DNA of 64,000 nt. Origin: an uncultured Johnsonella sp. (GTDB taxonomy: Bacteria > Bacillota > Clostridia > Lachnospirales > Lachnospiraceae). Shown here one piece after another: positions 8,117 to 17,950 of the stretch; the first letter of the stretch is position 1; every line of letters begins with the position of its first letter. The stretch covers positions 1 through 64,000 of the forward strand of contig CAAFUL010000085.1 in the NCBI GenBank assembly GCA_900766185.1, written 5' to 3'. Below the pieces are notes generated by a model. The model was not told where the DNA came from, searched no databases, and saw only the letters and a program-made list of their open reading frames with translations. Both the position numbers and the translations under genes were made by a program.

Positions 8117-9451
8117 ATGAAAGATAATTTTATTGCACAATCGTTTGGAAAAAGTCAAAACTATACGGATATTCCCAATCAATTATACAAAGAATATAAT
8201 GTGAAAAAGGGACTTAGAAACGAAGACGGTACCGGTGTCAGGGTAGGACTTACAAGGGTATCTGATGTAGTAGGTTATGATTTGGTAGACGGAGTAAAGA
8301 CCAATGTTGCCGGTCGTCTTTATTATCGTGGCTATGATATAGTTGATATTGCCGCTGCCAGAGCAAAGGATGCAGTTGGTTATGAAGAGGTTATGTTTTT
8401 ATTACTTTTCGGATTTTTGCCCTCTAAAAGAGAGTTTGATAACTTTAATGACATACTAAGAGATATGTATGCTCTTCCAAATGATTTTTTGGAAATGAAT
8501 CTTTTGCGTATGCCGGCGCAAAATCTTATGAATAAGTTGCAGCATGCCGTACTTACACTATATAATTATGATGAAGATCCGGATAATGTGGAAGTATACT
8601 CAACCTTATTAAAGGGCTTGGATATAACGGCTAAACTTCCTTCAATTATGTGCTATGCATATCAGTCAAAGATGCACTATTTTAACAGAGAAAGCTTAGT
8701 TATCCACTATCCGATGAAAAAGTACTCAATAGCGGAGAATATCTTATATATGCTAAGGGAGAACAGACAGTTTTCTGCAAAAGAAGCCGCACTTTTGGAT
8801 ACTATTTTAGTATTACAGGCAGACCATGGAGGAGGTAACAACTCAACCTTTGCCAATGTAGTTGTCTCATCTACCGGAACCGATATATACTCTTCAATAG
8901 CGGCAGCCATAGGTTCGCTAAAAGGACCTAAGCACGGAGGAGCCAATATACAGGTAAGTAACATGATGGAAGAGATAGTGGCGGAGATAGGCTACACTAC
9001 AGATGAGAAAAAAATAAGAACTGTGATAGAGAAAATTCTGGATAAGGAATTTTTTGACAGAACCGGACTTATATATGGTTTCGGTCATGCGGTGTATACT
9101 ATTTCCGATCCGAGAGCGGAACTTTTGAGGGAATACTGTGAGGTAGTTGCCAAAGAAAAGGGAAGAACCAAGGAATATGAGTTTTATGTATTATTTGAAA
9201 AATTAGTTAAAGATATAGTTTTTGAAAGAAAAGGAACAACCATTTCAAATAATGTAGATTTCTACAGCGGATTTGCATACGATATGATGGGTATTCCAAA
9301 GGATCTTTTCACACCGTTATTTGTTTGTGCAAGATGTGTAGGATGGCTTGCACATAATTTGGAAAATAAATTATATGACGGAAGGATAGTAAGACCTGCT
9401 ACAAAGTATGTAGGGGAATTAAAAACTTATCTTCCTATAAAGGAAAGATAA
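8117..9451 (+). CDS. Citrate synthase
   Basis: The 444-residue enzyme condenses acetyl-CoA and oxaloacetate to citrate. Active-site residues are visible: His237 in ADHGGG, His273 in GPKHGGAN, His324 in GFGHAVYTISDPRA, and Asp381 in NNVDFYSG. The N-terminal extension and length match the type II-like clostridial citrate synthases. No other TCA enzyme is adjacent, which fits an incomplete cycle feeding glutamate synthesis. A 2-methylcitrate activity cannot be excluded. AAAGGGG precedes the ATG. Confidence 0.93.
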   Translation: MKDNFIAQSFGKSQNYTDIPNQLYKEYNVKKGLRNEDGTGVRVGLTRVSDVVGYDLVDGVKTNVAGRLYYRGYDIVDIAAARAKDAVGYEEVMFLLLFGFLPSKREFDNFNDILRDMYALPNDFLEMNLLRMPAQNLMNKLQHAVLTLYNYDEDPDNVEVYSTLLKGLDITAKLPSIMCYAYQSKMHYFNRESLVIHYPMKKYSIAENILYMLRENRQFSAKEAALLDTILVLQADHGGGNNSTFANVVVSSTGTDIYSSIAAAIGSLKGPKHGGANIQVSNMMEEIVAEIGYTTDEKKIRTVIEKILDKEFFDRTGLIYGFGHAVYTISDPRAELLREYCEVVAKEKGRTKEYEFYVLFEKLVKDIVFERKGTTISNNVDFYSGFAYDMMGIPKDLFTPLFVCARCVGWLAHNLENKLYDGRIVRPATKYVGELKTYLPIKER

Positions 9452-9497
9452 TAGTATAATAGTATGAAAAAAGCTTGTTGCAGTCGGGAGGTTATTT

Positions 9498-12400
9498 GTG
9501 GCAAATCGTAGTACGAAAAAAAGCCCCAAAAAGAGGAAAACTAAAACTGTAAAAGCCAAAAAGTCGGTAGAATTAAAAGGTGGAGAAATACTTAGAGATG
9601 AAATATTTATTATTGCTCTCTTTGTATTCTCCATTCTATTAATGTTAAGTAATTTTGGGCTTGGCGGAAAAATGGGAGGTCTTCTTAAGGGAGTTCAACT
9701 TGGAAGCTTTGGTACAGTAGGATATCTGTTCCCGATAGTAGTTTTCCTTATTGGAGTAATTCTTGTATCTAACAAAGGAAATATAAGATCCGGGTTAAAA
9801 TCACTTGCTATAACAGTTGTATTGATATCTGTAAGTAGTATTGTACATATATTTATGGACAGTACTGCGTTTTCTTTGGATGCGCTTAAAGAAGCATATT
9901 CTGCACAAAATGGAGGAGGCTTGTTTGGAAGCCTGCTCGGCGGCTCACTTAAGTCCGTACTCAGTTCAATAGGTGCTTTTATAGTGCTGTGTATGATAAT
10001 AATAATAGCCTTGGTTTATATAAGTGAGCGTTCTTTTGTAAGTTTTGTAAAACTCGGAAGTAAAAAAGTATACAAACAAACCAAGGAAGATATGGCAAGG
10101 CGAAAGGCAAAGAAGGATAAACTGAAAAACTCCAATACAGCACAAAGAAAAAAAGTACAAAAGCAAAAAGATGAAGAGGCATATCAGCGAGAAAATGTGT
10201 TGGTTGAAGAAGAGATAAAGCCCAGAATGAAGATAGACTTTGCCACTACCACACTTAATGTTGCGGATAATGCACATACTCAAAATAAAGCCGAGTATAA
10301 AGTTGAGCACTTTGCAAAGGATGAAGACTTTGTCGTACAGGAAGATTATCCTATGCAGAGTGATTTTGCAGCACAAGAAGATTATCCTATGCAGGATGAT
10401 TATTATGAGCAGGATGATTATGCTATGCAAGGTGAGCCTGCTATGCAGGATGGTTATGCTATGCAAGGTGAGTCTGCCATGCAGGATGCTTATGTCACAC
10501 AAGACGGTTATATCATGCAGGATGAATTTGATGAACAGGATGAATTTGCCATTCAGGAGGAGATTGCAAAAGCAAGAAATATTACAAGTATTTCTACTAA
10601 AAGAGAACGAAAAAAGAATAAGGATACCGCAGCTTATTTAAAGAAAGGAAAAGCTGAAAAAGCATCCATATCAGGAAGAAATATTAAAAAGGTACAAGAT
10701 TTGTCCGATATTATAACAAAGAAGCCTGAGGACATGGATGAGGATATATTAAATAAGTTAAACGGCATTCTATATGCTGACAGCCCTAAAGCGGTGGTAG
10801 AAAGTGATTTTGGAAATGAGCTTGAACTTACCGCAGAAATGATGATGAATGAGGGGCTTGTTAATGAAGATGCCTATGAGAGCAGATTTGATACATTTGC
10901 GTCTAAGTCAAAAACTTCTAAGGAAGCGGATATTTCTGCATATGAGAAAGAAGCTGATTTTGAAGATGGCGAATACTATGAAAACTACGAGTATAAGGAT
11001 GATGACGAGGAAACTTATACCGATAAGATAAATAGTAGTGACTTTTCCAATTCGCATTTGGATAATGTAACTACTGCATCCGGAAAAATTATTGCAAGAG
11101 ATTCCGATCTTAATTTAAATAAAATAAAAACCTATGAGAATAAGAAGCCTCAGATACAGGAGTCTAAAAAAGTACCGGATGTAAGGCGAAATATTGAAAA
11201 GCCTATCAAGCAATATGTCTATCCGCCGACTAATCTTTTGAACCTGCCTCTTAAGACCTCTTCAAAATCCAATGAAGAGTTTAAGGCTACCGCAACCAAA
11301 TTACAGGAGACTTTGCATAATTTCGGGATAGAGGTTCAGGTAAGCAATATAAGTATAGGTCCAACCGTTACCAGATATGAGATCTTGCCGGAGCCTGGGG
11401 TTAAGGTAAGTAAGATAGTAGGGCTTACGGATGATATAAAACTTAATCTGGCAGCAAGTGACATAAGAATAGAAGCTCCGATTCCGGGCAAATCGGCAGT
11501 AGGTATAGAAGTACCTAACAAAGAAAATACCATAGTAAGTTTAAGAGAGCTTTTTGAGTCGGAGGAGTTTAAGAATACCAAGGCAAAGTTAAGCTTCGCT
11601 TTGGGTAAGGACATAGCCGGTAAACCTATAGTAAGTGATATTGCAACTATGCCCCACCTCCTTATAGCCGGTGCTACGGGTGCAGGTAAGTCGGTATGTA
11701 TTAACACCTTGATCATGAGTGTTCTTTACAAGTATACTCCGCAGGAAGTAAGGCTTATCATGGTAGATCCTAAGGTAGTGGAGCTTTCCGTATACAACGG
11801 CATACCGCATCTTTTGATACCTGTGGTAACAGATCCTAAAAAAGCTGCCGGTGCACTTAACTGGGCGGTCAAGGAGATGACTGACAGATACAAAAAGTTT
11901 GCCGAGCATGGGGTAAGGAACTTAAAAGGCTATAATGACAAGTTAAGCACCATAGAGCCTGACTTTGAAAAATTGCCACAGATACTTATAATCATAGACG
12001 AGCTTGCAGATCTTATGATGGTGGCACAAAATGAAGTTGAGGATGCTATATGCAGGCTTGCGCAGCTTGCAAGAGCCTGCGGTATACATTTGGTTATAGC
12101 AACACAAAGACCTAGCGTAAATGTTATTACCGGACTTATAAAGGCAAATATACCTTCAAGAATAGCCTTTGCGGTTTCTTCAGGTATAGACTCCCGTACC
12201 ATACTGGATACTGTCGGTGCGGAAAAACTCTTAGGTAAGGGTGATATGCTTTTTTCACCGCAGTCACTGCCAAAACCTATAAGAGTACAAGGAGCCTTTG
12301 TCTCAGATACGGAAGTACAAAATGTAGTCGACTTTTTGGTAGAGCAAGGGCTCGATATAGGCTTTGATGAAAGTGCTATAAACAATATGGAAGAGGGTAT

Positions 12401-12647
12401 AGCCGAGAATTCTTCAGCTGCTGCCAATGAGTTTGATGAATTATTTGTGCAGGTGGGAAGATTTATAATAGAATCACAAAAGGCATCAATAGGAAATCTG
12501 CAAAGAGTATTCAGAATAGGTTTTAACAGGGCTGCAAGAATTATGGATCAGCTTTACGAAGCTGGGGTGGTAGGAAAAGAACAGGGAACTAAACCCAGAC
12601 AGGTGCTTATGACCTTGGAAGAATTTGAACAATATATTGAAGCTTAA
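9498..12647 (+). CDS. ftsK: FtsK/SpoIIIE DNA translocase with repeat-containing linker
   Basis: The 1049-residue protein starts at GTG 9498 after GGGAGG (9486-9491). Four hydrophobic segments lie in the first 180 residues, followed by a charged linker of about 380 residues, the motor and a C-terminal winged-helix gamma domain (about 975-1045). Walker A is GATGAGKS (725-732). It pumps DNA through the division or spore septum. The linker contains twelve tandem hexapeptides of pattern Q-D/E/G-x-Y/F-x-M starting at Gln281. The motor is well conserved, while the linker is rich in Asp, Glu and Gln. The gene opens the long housekeeping cluster. Confidence 0.95.
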   Translation: MANRSTKKSPKKRKTKTVKAKKSVELKGGEILRDEIFIIALFVFSILLMLSNFGLGGKMGGLLKGVQLGSFGTVGYLFPIVVFLIGVILVSNKGNIRSGLKSLAITVVLISVSSIVHIFMDSTAFSLDALKEAYSAQNGGGLFGSLLGGSLKSVLSSIGAFIVLCMIIIIALVYISERSFVSFVKLGSKKVYKQTKEDMARRKAKKDKLKNSNTAQRKKVQKQKDEEAYQRENVLVEEEIKPRMKIDFATTTLNVADNAHTQNKAEYKVEHFAKDEDFVVQEDYPMQSDFAAQEDYPMQDDYYEQDDYAMQGEPAMQDGYAMQGESAMQDAYVTQDGYIMQDEFDEQDEFAIQEEIAKARNITSISTKRERKKNKDTAAYLKKGKAEKASISGRNIKKVQDLSDIITKKPEDMDEDILNKLNGILYADSPKAVVESDFGNELELTAEMMMNEGLVNEDAYESRFDTFASKSKTSKEADISAYEKEADFEDGEYYENYEYKDDDEETYTDKINSSDFSNSHLDNVTTASGKIIARDSDLNLNKIKTYENKKPQIQESKKVPDVRRNIEKPIKQYVYPPTNLLNLPLKTSSKSNEEFKATATKLQETLHNFGIEVQVSNISIGPTVTRYEILPEPGVKVSKIVGLTDDIKLNLAASDIRIEAPIPGKSAVGIEVPNKENTIVSLRELFESEEFKNTKAKLSFALGKDIAGKPIVSDIATMPHLLIAGATGAGKSVCINTLIMSVLYKYTPQEVRLIMVDPKVVELSVYNGIPHLLIPVVTDPKKAAGALNWAVKEMTDRYKKFAEHGVRNLKGYNDKLSTIEPDFEKLPQILIIIDELADLMMVAQNEVEDAICRLAQLARACGIHLVIATQRPSVNVITGLIKANIPSRIAFAVSSGIDSRTILDTVGAEKLLGKGDMLFSPQSLPKPIRVQGAFVSDTEVQNVVDFLVEQGLDIGFDESAINNMEEGIAENSSAAANEFDELFVQVGRFIIESQKASIGNLQRVFRIGFNRAARIMDQLYEAGVVGKEQGTKPRQVLMTLEEFEQYIEA
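10338..10553 (+). repeat. 12 x 18-bp tandem repeat encoding FtsK linker hexapeptides
   Basis: Twelve in-frame 18-bp units encode QEDYPM, QSDFAA, QEDYPM, QDDYYE, QDDYAM, QGEPAM, QDGYAM, QGESAM, QDAYVT, QDGYIM, QDEFDE and QDEFAI. Most units start with CAG or CAA. The repeat is purely within the flexible linker, so its copy number may vary between strains. Confidence 0.9.
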
Positions 12648-12865
12648 GGTTTGTTGGATAGTTATAAAACTTATGTTTAGAAACTTAAGGTTTTCCGGGT
12701 AGTTATAAAACTCGTATTGTAAACAGTAGGTATTACGGAGTACTTATAAAACTTTATATTAGAGATTAAGTTTTGTAAGGCAGTTATAAAACTTATATTA
12801 GAGACTTAAGGTTTGCGAGGTAGTTATAAAACTTATATTAGAGACTTAAGGTTTGCGAGGTAGTT
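12643..12865 (+). repeat. 40-bp tandem array duplicating the murE start region
   Basis: Five to six degenerate units with a 40-bp period run from the ftsK stop into murE. The last two junctions are near identical (GTTATAAAACTT at 12783 and 12823; GTTATGAAACTT at 12863). Each unit contains the murE ribosome-site region and the sequence of its first codons, but the start ATG is ATA in the upstream copies and each unit then meets TAA. Only the final unit is a working start. Confidence 0.85.
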
Positions 12866-14329
12866 ATGAAACTTATATTAGAAACTGAAGGGTTGGAGTA
12901 TACTCTGCTACAGGGAAGCAGGGAGATAGAAGTAGAGAATCTGGTCTATGACTCAAGAAAAGATTGCAGCAATTCTTTATTTGTATGTATGAAGGGCTCC
13001 AAATTCGATTCACACAAAGATATTGCTAAAGTAGTAAAAGCAGGGGCTAAGGCTTTGGTAATAGAAGAGGAGATAAAGGATCTTCCAAAGGAAGTTACAG
13101 TTATCCTGGTAAAAAGCTCAAGAAAGGCGCTAGCACTTTTATCAGCTGCATTTTTTGGATACCCTGTAGAAAAACTTACTTCTATTGCCATAACCGGAAC
13201 CAAGGGAAAGACCACAAGCACCTATATGTTAAAGACTATACTGGAAAAAGCCGGACATAAGGTGGGTGTAATAGGAACCAACGGTGTACTTGTAGGAGAT
13301 AAGCTATTTAAGACACTAAATACTACACCGGAGTCCTTTGATTTGCACAGATTTTTTAAAGATATGTCTGAGGCGGGCTGCGAGTACCTTATTATGGAAG
13401 TGTCCAGTCAGGGTATAATGATGGACAGAGTTTATGGAATAAAGTTTGACTATGCAGTATTTACCAATATTTCAAAGGACCATATAGGACCGGATGAGCA
13501 TAAGGATTTTGAAGAGTATTTATATTATAAATCAAAGCTTTTTTCTCAAACCAAGACCGCACTTATCAATATAGATGATAAGCATTCCGATTATATAATC
13601 AAAAATTCAAAAGCGGACAGACTCTATACTTACGGAGAAAGTGAAAAGGCTGATTTTTGTTGTTCTGATATAGCTTATCTTTTTGCAGATGGATTTATAG
13701 GTGTTGAACTTCGTATAAAAAATAAACTTAACTTAGATATGAAGGTGGCACTTCCGGGAAAGTTCAATGCAATCAATGCTTTAGGCATGGCGGCAGTGGC
13801 TCATCTTATCGGAGTGGAAGATGAGGTGCTTAAAGACTCGCTTACAGCTATACATGTGGCAGGAAGAATGGAAGTGGTACATAATTCTAAAACTTGCAAG
13901 GTCATAGTAGACTATGCACATAATGCACTTAGCATGGAGAGTTTACTTGACACACTTAGAGATTATAAGCCGAAAAGATTGGTAGTAGTATTTGGCTGCG
14001 GAGGCAACCGTTCCAAGGACAGAAGATACTCTATGGGAGATATAGCCGGCAGAAAGGCTGATTTCAGTATAATAACTGCCGATAATTCAAGATTTGAAAA
14101 GGTTGAGGATATTATTGCGGACATAAGGTCAAGTATAGAAAAGGTAAGCAAGGACTTTATAGAAATTCCTGACAGAAAAGAAGCCATATACTATGCGGTT
14201 AAGAATGCAAAAGAGGGAGATATCATAGCTGTAATAGGAAAAGGGCATGAGGATTATCAGGAAATAGAAGGAGTAAGACATCATTTTTTAGATAGCGAAG
14301 TTATCAAGGAAGCAGTGGGAGAAGTGTAA
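12866..14329 (+). CDS. murE: UDP-N-acetylmuramoyl-tripeptide synthetase MurE
   Basis: The 487-residue Mur ligase adds the third amino acid to UDP-MurNAc-L-Ala-D-Glu in the cytoplasm. The ATP loop is GTKGKTTS (111-118); the central domain has NTTPESFDLHR, and the C-terminal domain contains GCGGNRSKDRRYSMG. The substrate-specificity motif is DNSR (406-409). It corresponds to DNPR, whose arginine marks meso-diaminopimelate enzymes, so a DAP-type wall is likely. The ATG lies in the last unit of a 40-bp repeat array, and the stop overlaps murF (TAATG). Confidence 0.95.
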   Translation: MKLILETEGLEYTLLQGSREIEVENLVYDSRKDCSNSLFVCMKGSKFDSHKDIAKVVKAGAKALVIEEEIKDLPKEVTVILVKSSRKALALLSAAFFGYPVEKLTSIAITGTKGKTTSTYMLKTILEKAGHKVGVIGTNGVLVGDKLFKTLNTTPESFDLHRFFKDMSEAGCEYLIMEVSSQGIMMDRVYGIKFDYAVFTNISKDHIGPDEHKDFEEYLYYKSKLFSQTKTALINIDDKHSDYIIKNSKADRLYTYGESEKADFCCSDIAYLFADGFIGVELRIKNKLNLDMKVALPGKFNAINALGMAAVAHLIGVEDEVLKDSLTAIHVAGRMEVVHNSKTCKVIVDYAHNALSMESLLDTLRDYKPKRLVVVFGCGGNRSKDRRYSMGDIAGRKADFSIITADNSRFEKVEDIIADIRSSIEKVSKDFIEIPDRKEAIYYAVKNAKEGDIIAVIGKGHEDYQEIEGVRHHFLDSEVIKEAVGEV

Positions 14330-15711
14330 TGAAGAATGTAAATATAGATTTTATATTAAAAGCCACAGCAGGTAAATTAAAGGGTAAGAAAAATGATATA
14401 GAAGTACAAAGTATCTGCCTTGATTCAAGGCAGGCTAAGGAAGGAGCTTTATTCGTTCCTATAGTGGGAGAAAAAGTCGATGCACATGATTTTATCAAAA
14501 AGGTGTATGAGAGCGGAATCAGGGTATCACTCAGTGAAAGAGAGGATATTGAAGTACCCGAAGATATGAGCATCATTTTGGTAGAAAACAGTGTAAAGGC
14601 ACTACAGGACATAGCAAAAGCTTATAGGGAAGGTATAAATATACCTATAGTTGCCATAACCGGCAGTGTAGGAAAGACTACTACCAAGGAGATGATAAGT
14701 CTTGCTCTTTCGGCACAAAAAAAAGTTTATAAGACTCCGGCTAACCAAAACAGTCAGGTCGGTGTACCTAAAACCGTCTTGGAAATTGATTTGTCGGCAG
14801 ATGTTATAGTTATAGAAATGGGTATAAGTGAATTTTCAGAAATGCATCGTATTTCCGAAATAGTTAAGGCGGATGTTGCGGTAGTTAATAATATAGGTGT
14901 GGCACATATACAAAACTTCGGAAGCAGAGAGTCTATAAGAGATGAAAAACTCCATATTATTGACGGAATGAAGGAGAGGGCTAAGCTTTTTCTTAATGCC
15001 GAAGATGATATGCTTGCAGGCGCTAAGCTTAGCAAAAAAATGGATGTTGAGTATTTTGCCATGTCAGATACCGGTCTAAGTCAAAACTACGCAAGCCATA
15101 TAGAGCTTGTAGACTCCTGCCCGAAGTTTAGAGCACATATAGGCGGCGAAGAAGTAGCTGTTGAGCTTAATATTCAGGGTATGCATCAGGTGCTTAACGC
15201 TGTAATAGCCCTTACTGTAGCTAAGCTTTATGGAGTCGATCTTAAAAGTGCAAGTAAAAAACTTTCAGAGTTTAGAGGCTTTAGACATAGACAGGAAATT
15301 ATAAAGTATAAAGGTATAACCATTATAGATGACAGTTACAATGCAAGCCCCGACTCTATGAGGGCAGCTCTGCTTATATTAAAGGATATGAAGGCAAAAA
15401 GAAAAATAGCCGTACTTGCGGATATGAGAGAGCTTGGAGAGGATGAAGTAAATTTACACAGGCAGATAGCCCAGTTTATAAAAGAAAATGCCTGTGTGGA
15501 TCTGTTGCTTACCTATGGAGAACTTGCAAAGAATATACATGATTATGTGAGAGAGCATTTTAGTGTCTGTGAAGCTTTGCATTTTGATGACAAAGCAGAG
15601 CTTGATACTTTTTTGAAAAAGACAGTGGCAGCCGAAGATGTAGTGCTTTTTAAAGGCTCTAACAGCATGAAGCTTTTTGACAGTGTAGACTATATAACAG
15701 ATAGGAAGTAA
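14329..15711 (+). CDS. murF: UDP-MurNAc-pentapeptide synthetase MurF
   Basis: The 460-residue Mur ligase attaches D-Ala-D-Ala to the UDP-MurNAc tripeptide. The ATP loop GSVGKTTTKEM is near residue 121, PANQNSQVGVP matches the MurF-specific substrate loop, and DDSYNASPDSM is the C-terminal family signature. Its ATG overlaps the murE stop by one base, so the two are translationally coupled. priA follows after 2 bp. Confidence 0.96.
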   Translation: MKNVNIDFILKATAGKLKGKKNDIEVQSICLDSRQAKEGALFVPIVGEKVDAHDFIKKVYESGIRVSLSEREDIEVPEDMSIILVENSVKALQDIAKAYREGINIPIVAITGSVGKTTTKEMISLALSAQKKVYKTPANQNSQVGVPKTVLEIDLSADVIVIEMGISEFSEMHRISEIVKADVAVVNNIGVAHIQNFGSRESIRDEKLHIIDGMKERAKLFLNAEDDMLAGAKLSKKMDVEYFAMSDTGLSQNYASHIELVDSCPKFRAHIGGEEVAVELNIQGMHQVLNAVIALTVAKLYGVDLKSASKKLSEFRGFRHRQEIIKYKGITIIDDSYNASPDSMRAALLILKDMKAKRKIAVLADMRELGEDEVNLHRQIAQFIKENACVDLLLTYGELAKNIHDYVREHFSVCEALHFDDKAELDTFLKKTVAAEDVVLFKGSNSMKLFDSVDYITDRK

Positions 15712-15713
15712 TT

Positions 15714-17936
15714 ATGCAAGAGAGGTTTGCAAAGCTTATTTTGGATATATCCCATCACAAGGTGGATAAGTTATTTACATACATAATTCCTAAAGAACTT
15801 GAAGCGGATATAGAGCTCGGACAGGCGGTCGAAGTTGACTTCGGCAACTCTAAAATAAGCAGGAAAGCCTATGTTGTAGAAATATCCGACAGTACGGACA
15901 TAGAGTATAATAAGTTAAGGTATATAAAAGGCATATTAAAAAGCCAAAGAGCAGCAGATATAAAACTTGTAAAGTTGGCACTTTGGATGAGCAGATACTA
16001 TGGCTGTACCATGTCAAGGGCTATAAGTACGGTACTTCCGGTAAAAAAGAAGGTTGCTGCCATATTAGACAGCTATGTATACAGGAATTTTGATATTTCA
16101 AAATCAGATGAAATTACAGCCTTACTTAAAAAAAAGAGAAGGACTTCATGGATAAGGCTTATAGAAGCTTTTAAGGATAACGAAGGTCTGACCTTTGAAT
16201 ATGTGAAGAAGGTACTTAAAATAAGTCCGGCAAATATAAGTAAAATGCAGTCGGAAGGCTATATAAGACTTGAAAGTACGAGATTATACAGAGAACCGAA
16301 GTTCGTATCAAAAGAAAGTACTTACGATATAGAGCTTAATAAGGAGCAAAGCCTTATAGTTGAAAGTTTTAAAAATGATATCAAAGAAAAAGAAAGAAAT
16401 TACCTTTTGTTCGGCATTACCGGCAGCGGTAAGACGGTAGTTTATATAGAACTTATAAAACACATTCTATCCATGAAAAAGCAGGTGATCTTCCTCGTAC
16501 CCGAGATAGGGCTTTCCTATCAGGTGATAAGGCAGTTATCCCTGGTTTTTGGAGACAGGGTGGCAATAATTAATTCAAGCCTCTCTTACGGAGAAAGGCA
16601 TGACCAGTTTCAAAAGGTAGCAGATAAAAAGGCGGATATAATGATAGGACCTAGAACCGCTCTTTTTACACCCTTTGAGAATGTAGGTTTAATAATTATA
16701 GACGAAGAGCATGATGGGGCATATAAGAATGAAAATATGCCAAGGTATGACACCAGAAGGGTGGCAGTGGAAATAGCAAAACTGCATAATGCAAGTTTGG
16801 TGCTTGGAAGTGCCACTCCATCCATAGAAAGTTATACTATGGCACTGGATGGAAAGTATAAACTTTTCAGGCTCAGTAAAAGAGCAAGAGAAGGCTCAAG
16901 TATTGCCGATACACATATTGTAGATTTAAGAGAAGAATTAAAACAGGGCAATAAGTCGATATTCAGCAGGAAGCTCAGTCAAATGATACTTGAGAGGCTT
17001 AAGAAAAAGGAGCAGATACTCTTATTTATTAACAGAAGAGGTTATTCAAACTTTGTGTCATGCCGAAGTTGCGGTGATGCGATAAAGTGTGTGCACTGTG
17101 ATGTTTCAATGACTCTACATAAGGATAATGTGTTAAGATGTCATTACTGCGGTTACAGTATGCATTTGCCCACTACTTGTCCAAGTTGTAATTCCAAATA
17201 CCTGGCAGGATTCGGTATAGGGACGCAAAGACTTGAAAGTATGACTGCCAAGATGTTCCCGAGTGCCAGAGTGCTTAGACTTGATACGGACAATGCACAC
17301 AAAAAAAACAATACGGATAAGATTTTAAGCAGTTTTGAAAATGGAGATTATGACATACTTATAGGCACTCAAATGATAGTAAAGGGGCATGATTTCAGTA
17401 AGGTAACACTTGTTGGTATTATGGCAGCGGACATATCTTTATATACCTCCTCATACAATGCCTCCGAAAGAACCTTTGCCTTACTTACACAGGCGGCAGG
17501 AAGGGCAGGAAGAAGAGATAGACATTCGGATGTGGTGATTCAAAGTTACAAGCCTGAACACTATGCTATAAAGGCGGCGGCAACTCAGGATTATGAAAGC
17601 TTTTATAAGGCGGAGATAGCCTATAGGAAGATGTTACTTTACCCTCCGGCAATACATATACTTTCAATTCAATTTGCCACACTGTCTGAGGAAAAGTTAT
17701 TGGAATTTGAAAAAAAATTTATCATAAAGCTAAGTGTCGCTGTAAAGGAGTACAAGGCTATAATTACAGGACCGGTAACCCCAAGCGTATATAAGCTTTA
17801 TGATTATTACAGAAAAATACTATATATAAAGCATTACCAATATGATATACTAAGTGAAATTAAGATTATAACAGACAGGATCGTGGATGAGCTTAACAGT
17901 TCACTTGATATAGCGATCCTATATGATTTTACATAG
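15714..17936 (+). CDS. priA: Primosomal protein N' (replication restart helicase PriA)
   Basis: The 740-residue superfamily 2 helicase reloads the replisome at stalled forks. It has an N-terminal DNA-binding domain, Walker A GITGSGKT (234-241), Walker B IIDEEHDGAYK, motif III GSATPSIES, and the eight-cysteine zinc module from about Cys450 (CRSCG, CVHC, CHYCG, CPSC). Motif VI, QAAGRAGR, is intact. It is tightly packed between murF and def (2 and 14 bp gaps). Confidence 0.96.
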   Translation: MQERFAKLILDISHHKVDKLFTYIIPKELEADIELGQAVEVDFGNSKISRKAYVVEISDSTDIEYNKLRYIKGILKSQRAADIKLVKLALWMSRYYGCTMSRAISTVLPVKKKVAAILDSYVYRNFDISKSDEITALLKKKRRTSWIRLIEAFKDNEGLTFEYVKKVLKISPANISKMQSEGYIRLESTRLYREPKFVSKESTYDIELNKEQSLIVESFKNDIKEKERNYLLFGITGSGKTVVYIELIKHILSMKKQVIFLVPEIGLSYQVIRQLSLVFGDRVAIINSSLSYGERHDQFQKVADKKADIMIGPRTALFTPFENVGLIIIDEEHDGAYKNENMPRYDTRRVAVEIAKLHNASLVLGSATPSIESYTMALDGKYKLFRLSKRAREGSSIADTHIVDLREELKQGNKSIFSRKLSQMILERLKKKEQILLFINRRGYSNFVSCRSCGDAIKCVHCDVSMTLHKDNVLRCHYCGYSMHLPTTCPSCNSKYLAGFGIGTQRLESMTAKMFPSARVLRLDTDNAHKKNNTDKILSSFENGDYDILIGTQMIVKGHDFSKVTLVGIMAADISLYTSSYNASERTFALLTQAAGRAGRRDRHSDVVIQSYKPEHYAIKAAATQDYESFYKAEIAYRKMLLYPPAIHILSIQFATLSEEKLLEFEKKFIIKLSVAVKEYKAIITGPVTPSVYKLYDYYRKILYIKHYQYDILSEIKIITDRIVDELNSSLDIAILYDFT

Positions 17937-17950
17937 AATGGAGATTAAAA

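Noticed and set aside
9966..10502. 178-residue open frame on the - strand inside ftsK
   Set aside because: It lies opposite the repetitive linker, where biased codon composition removes stops; it has no ribosome site and reads as low-complexity Ile/Leu/His repeats.
10240..10641. 133-residue + strand frame overlapping ftsK
   Set aside because: It is a frame-shifted reading of the 18-bp tandem repeat and has no start signal; the ftsK frame is continuous.
12643..12865. Small ORFs starting at ATA within the 40-bp array
   Set aside because: ATA is not a normal start and each unit stops after about seven codons; a leader-peptide role cannot be supported.
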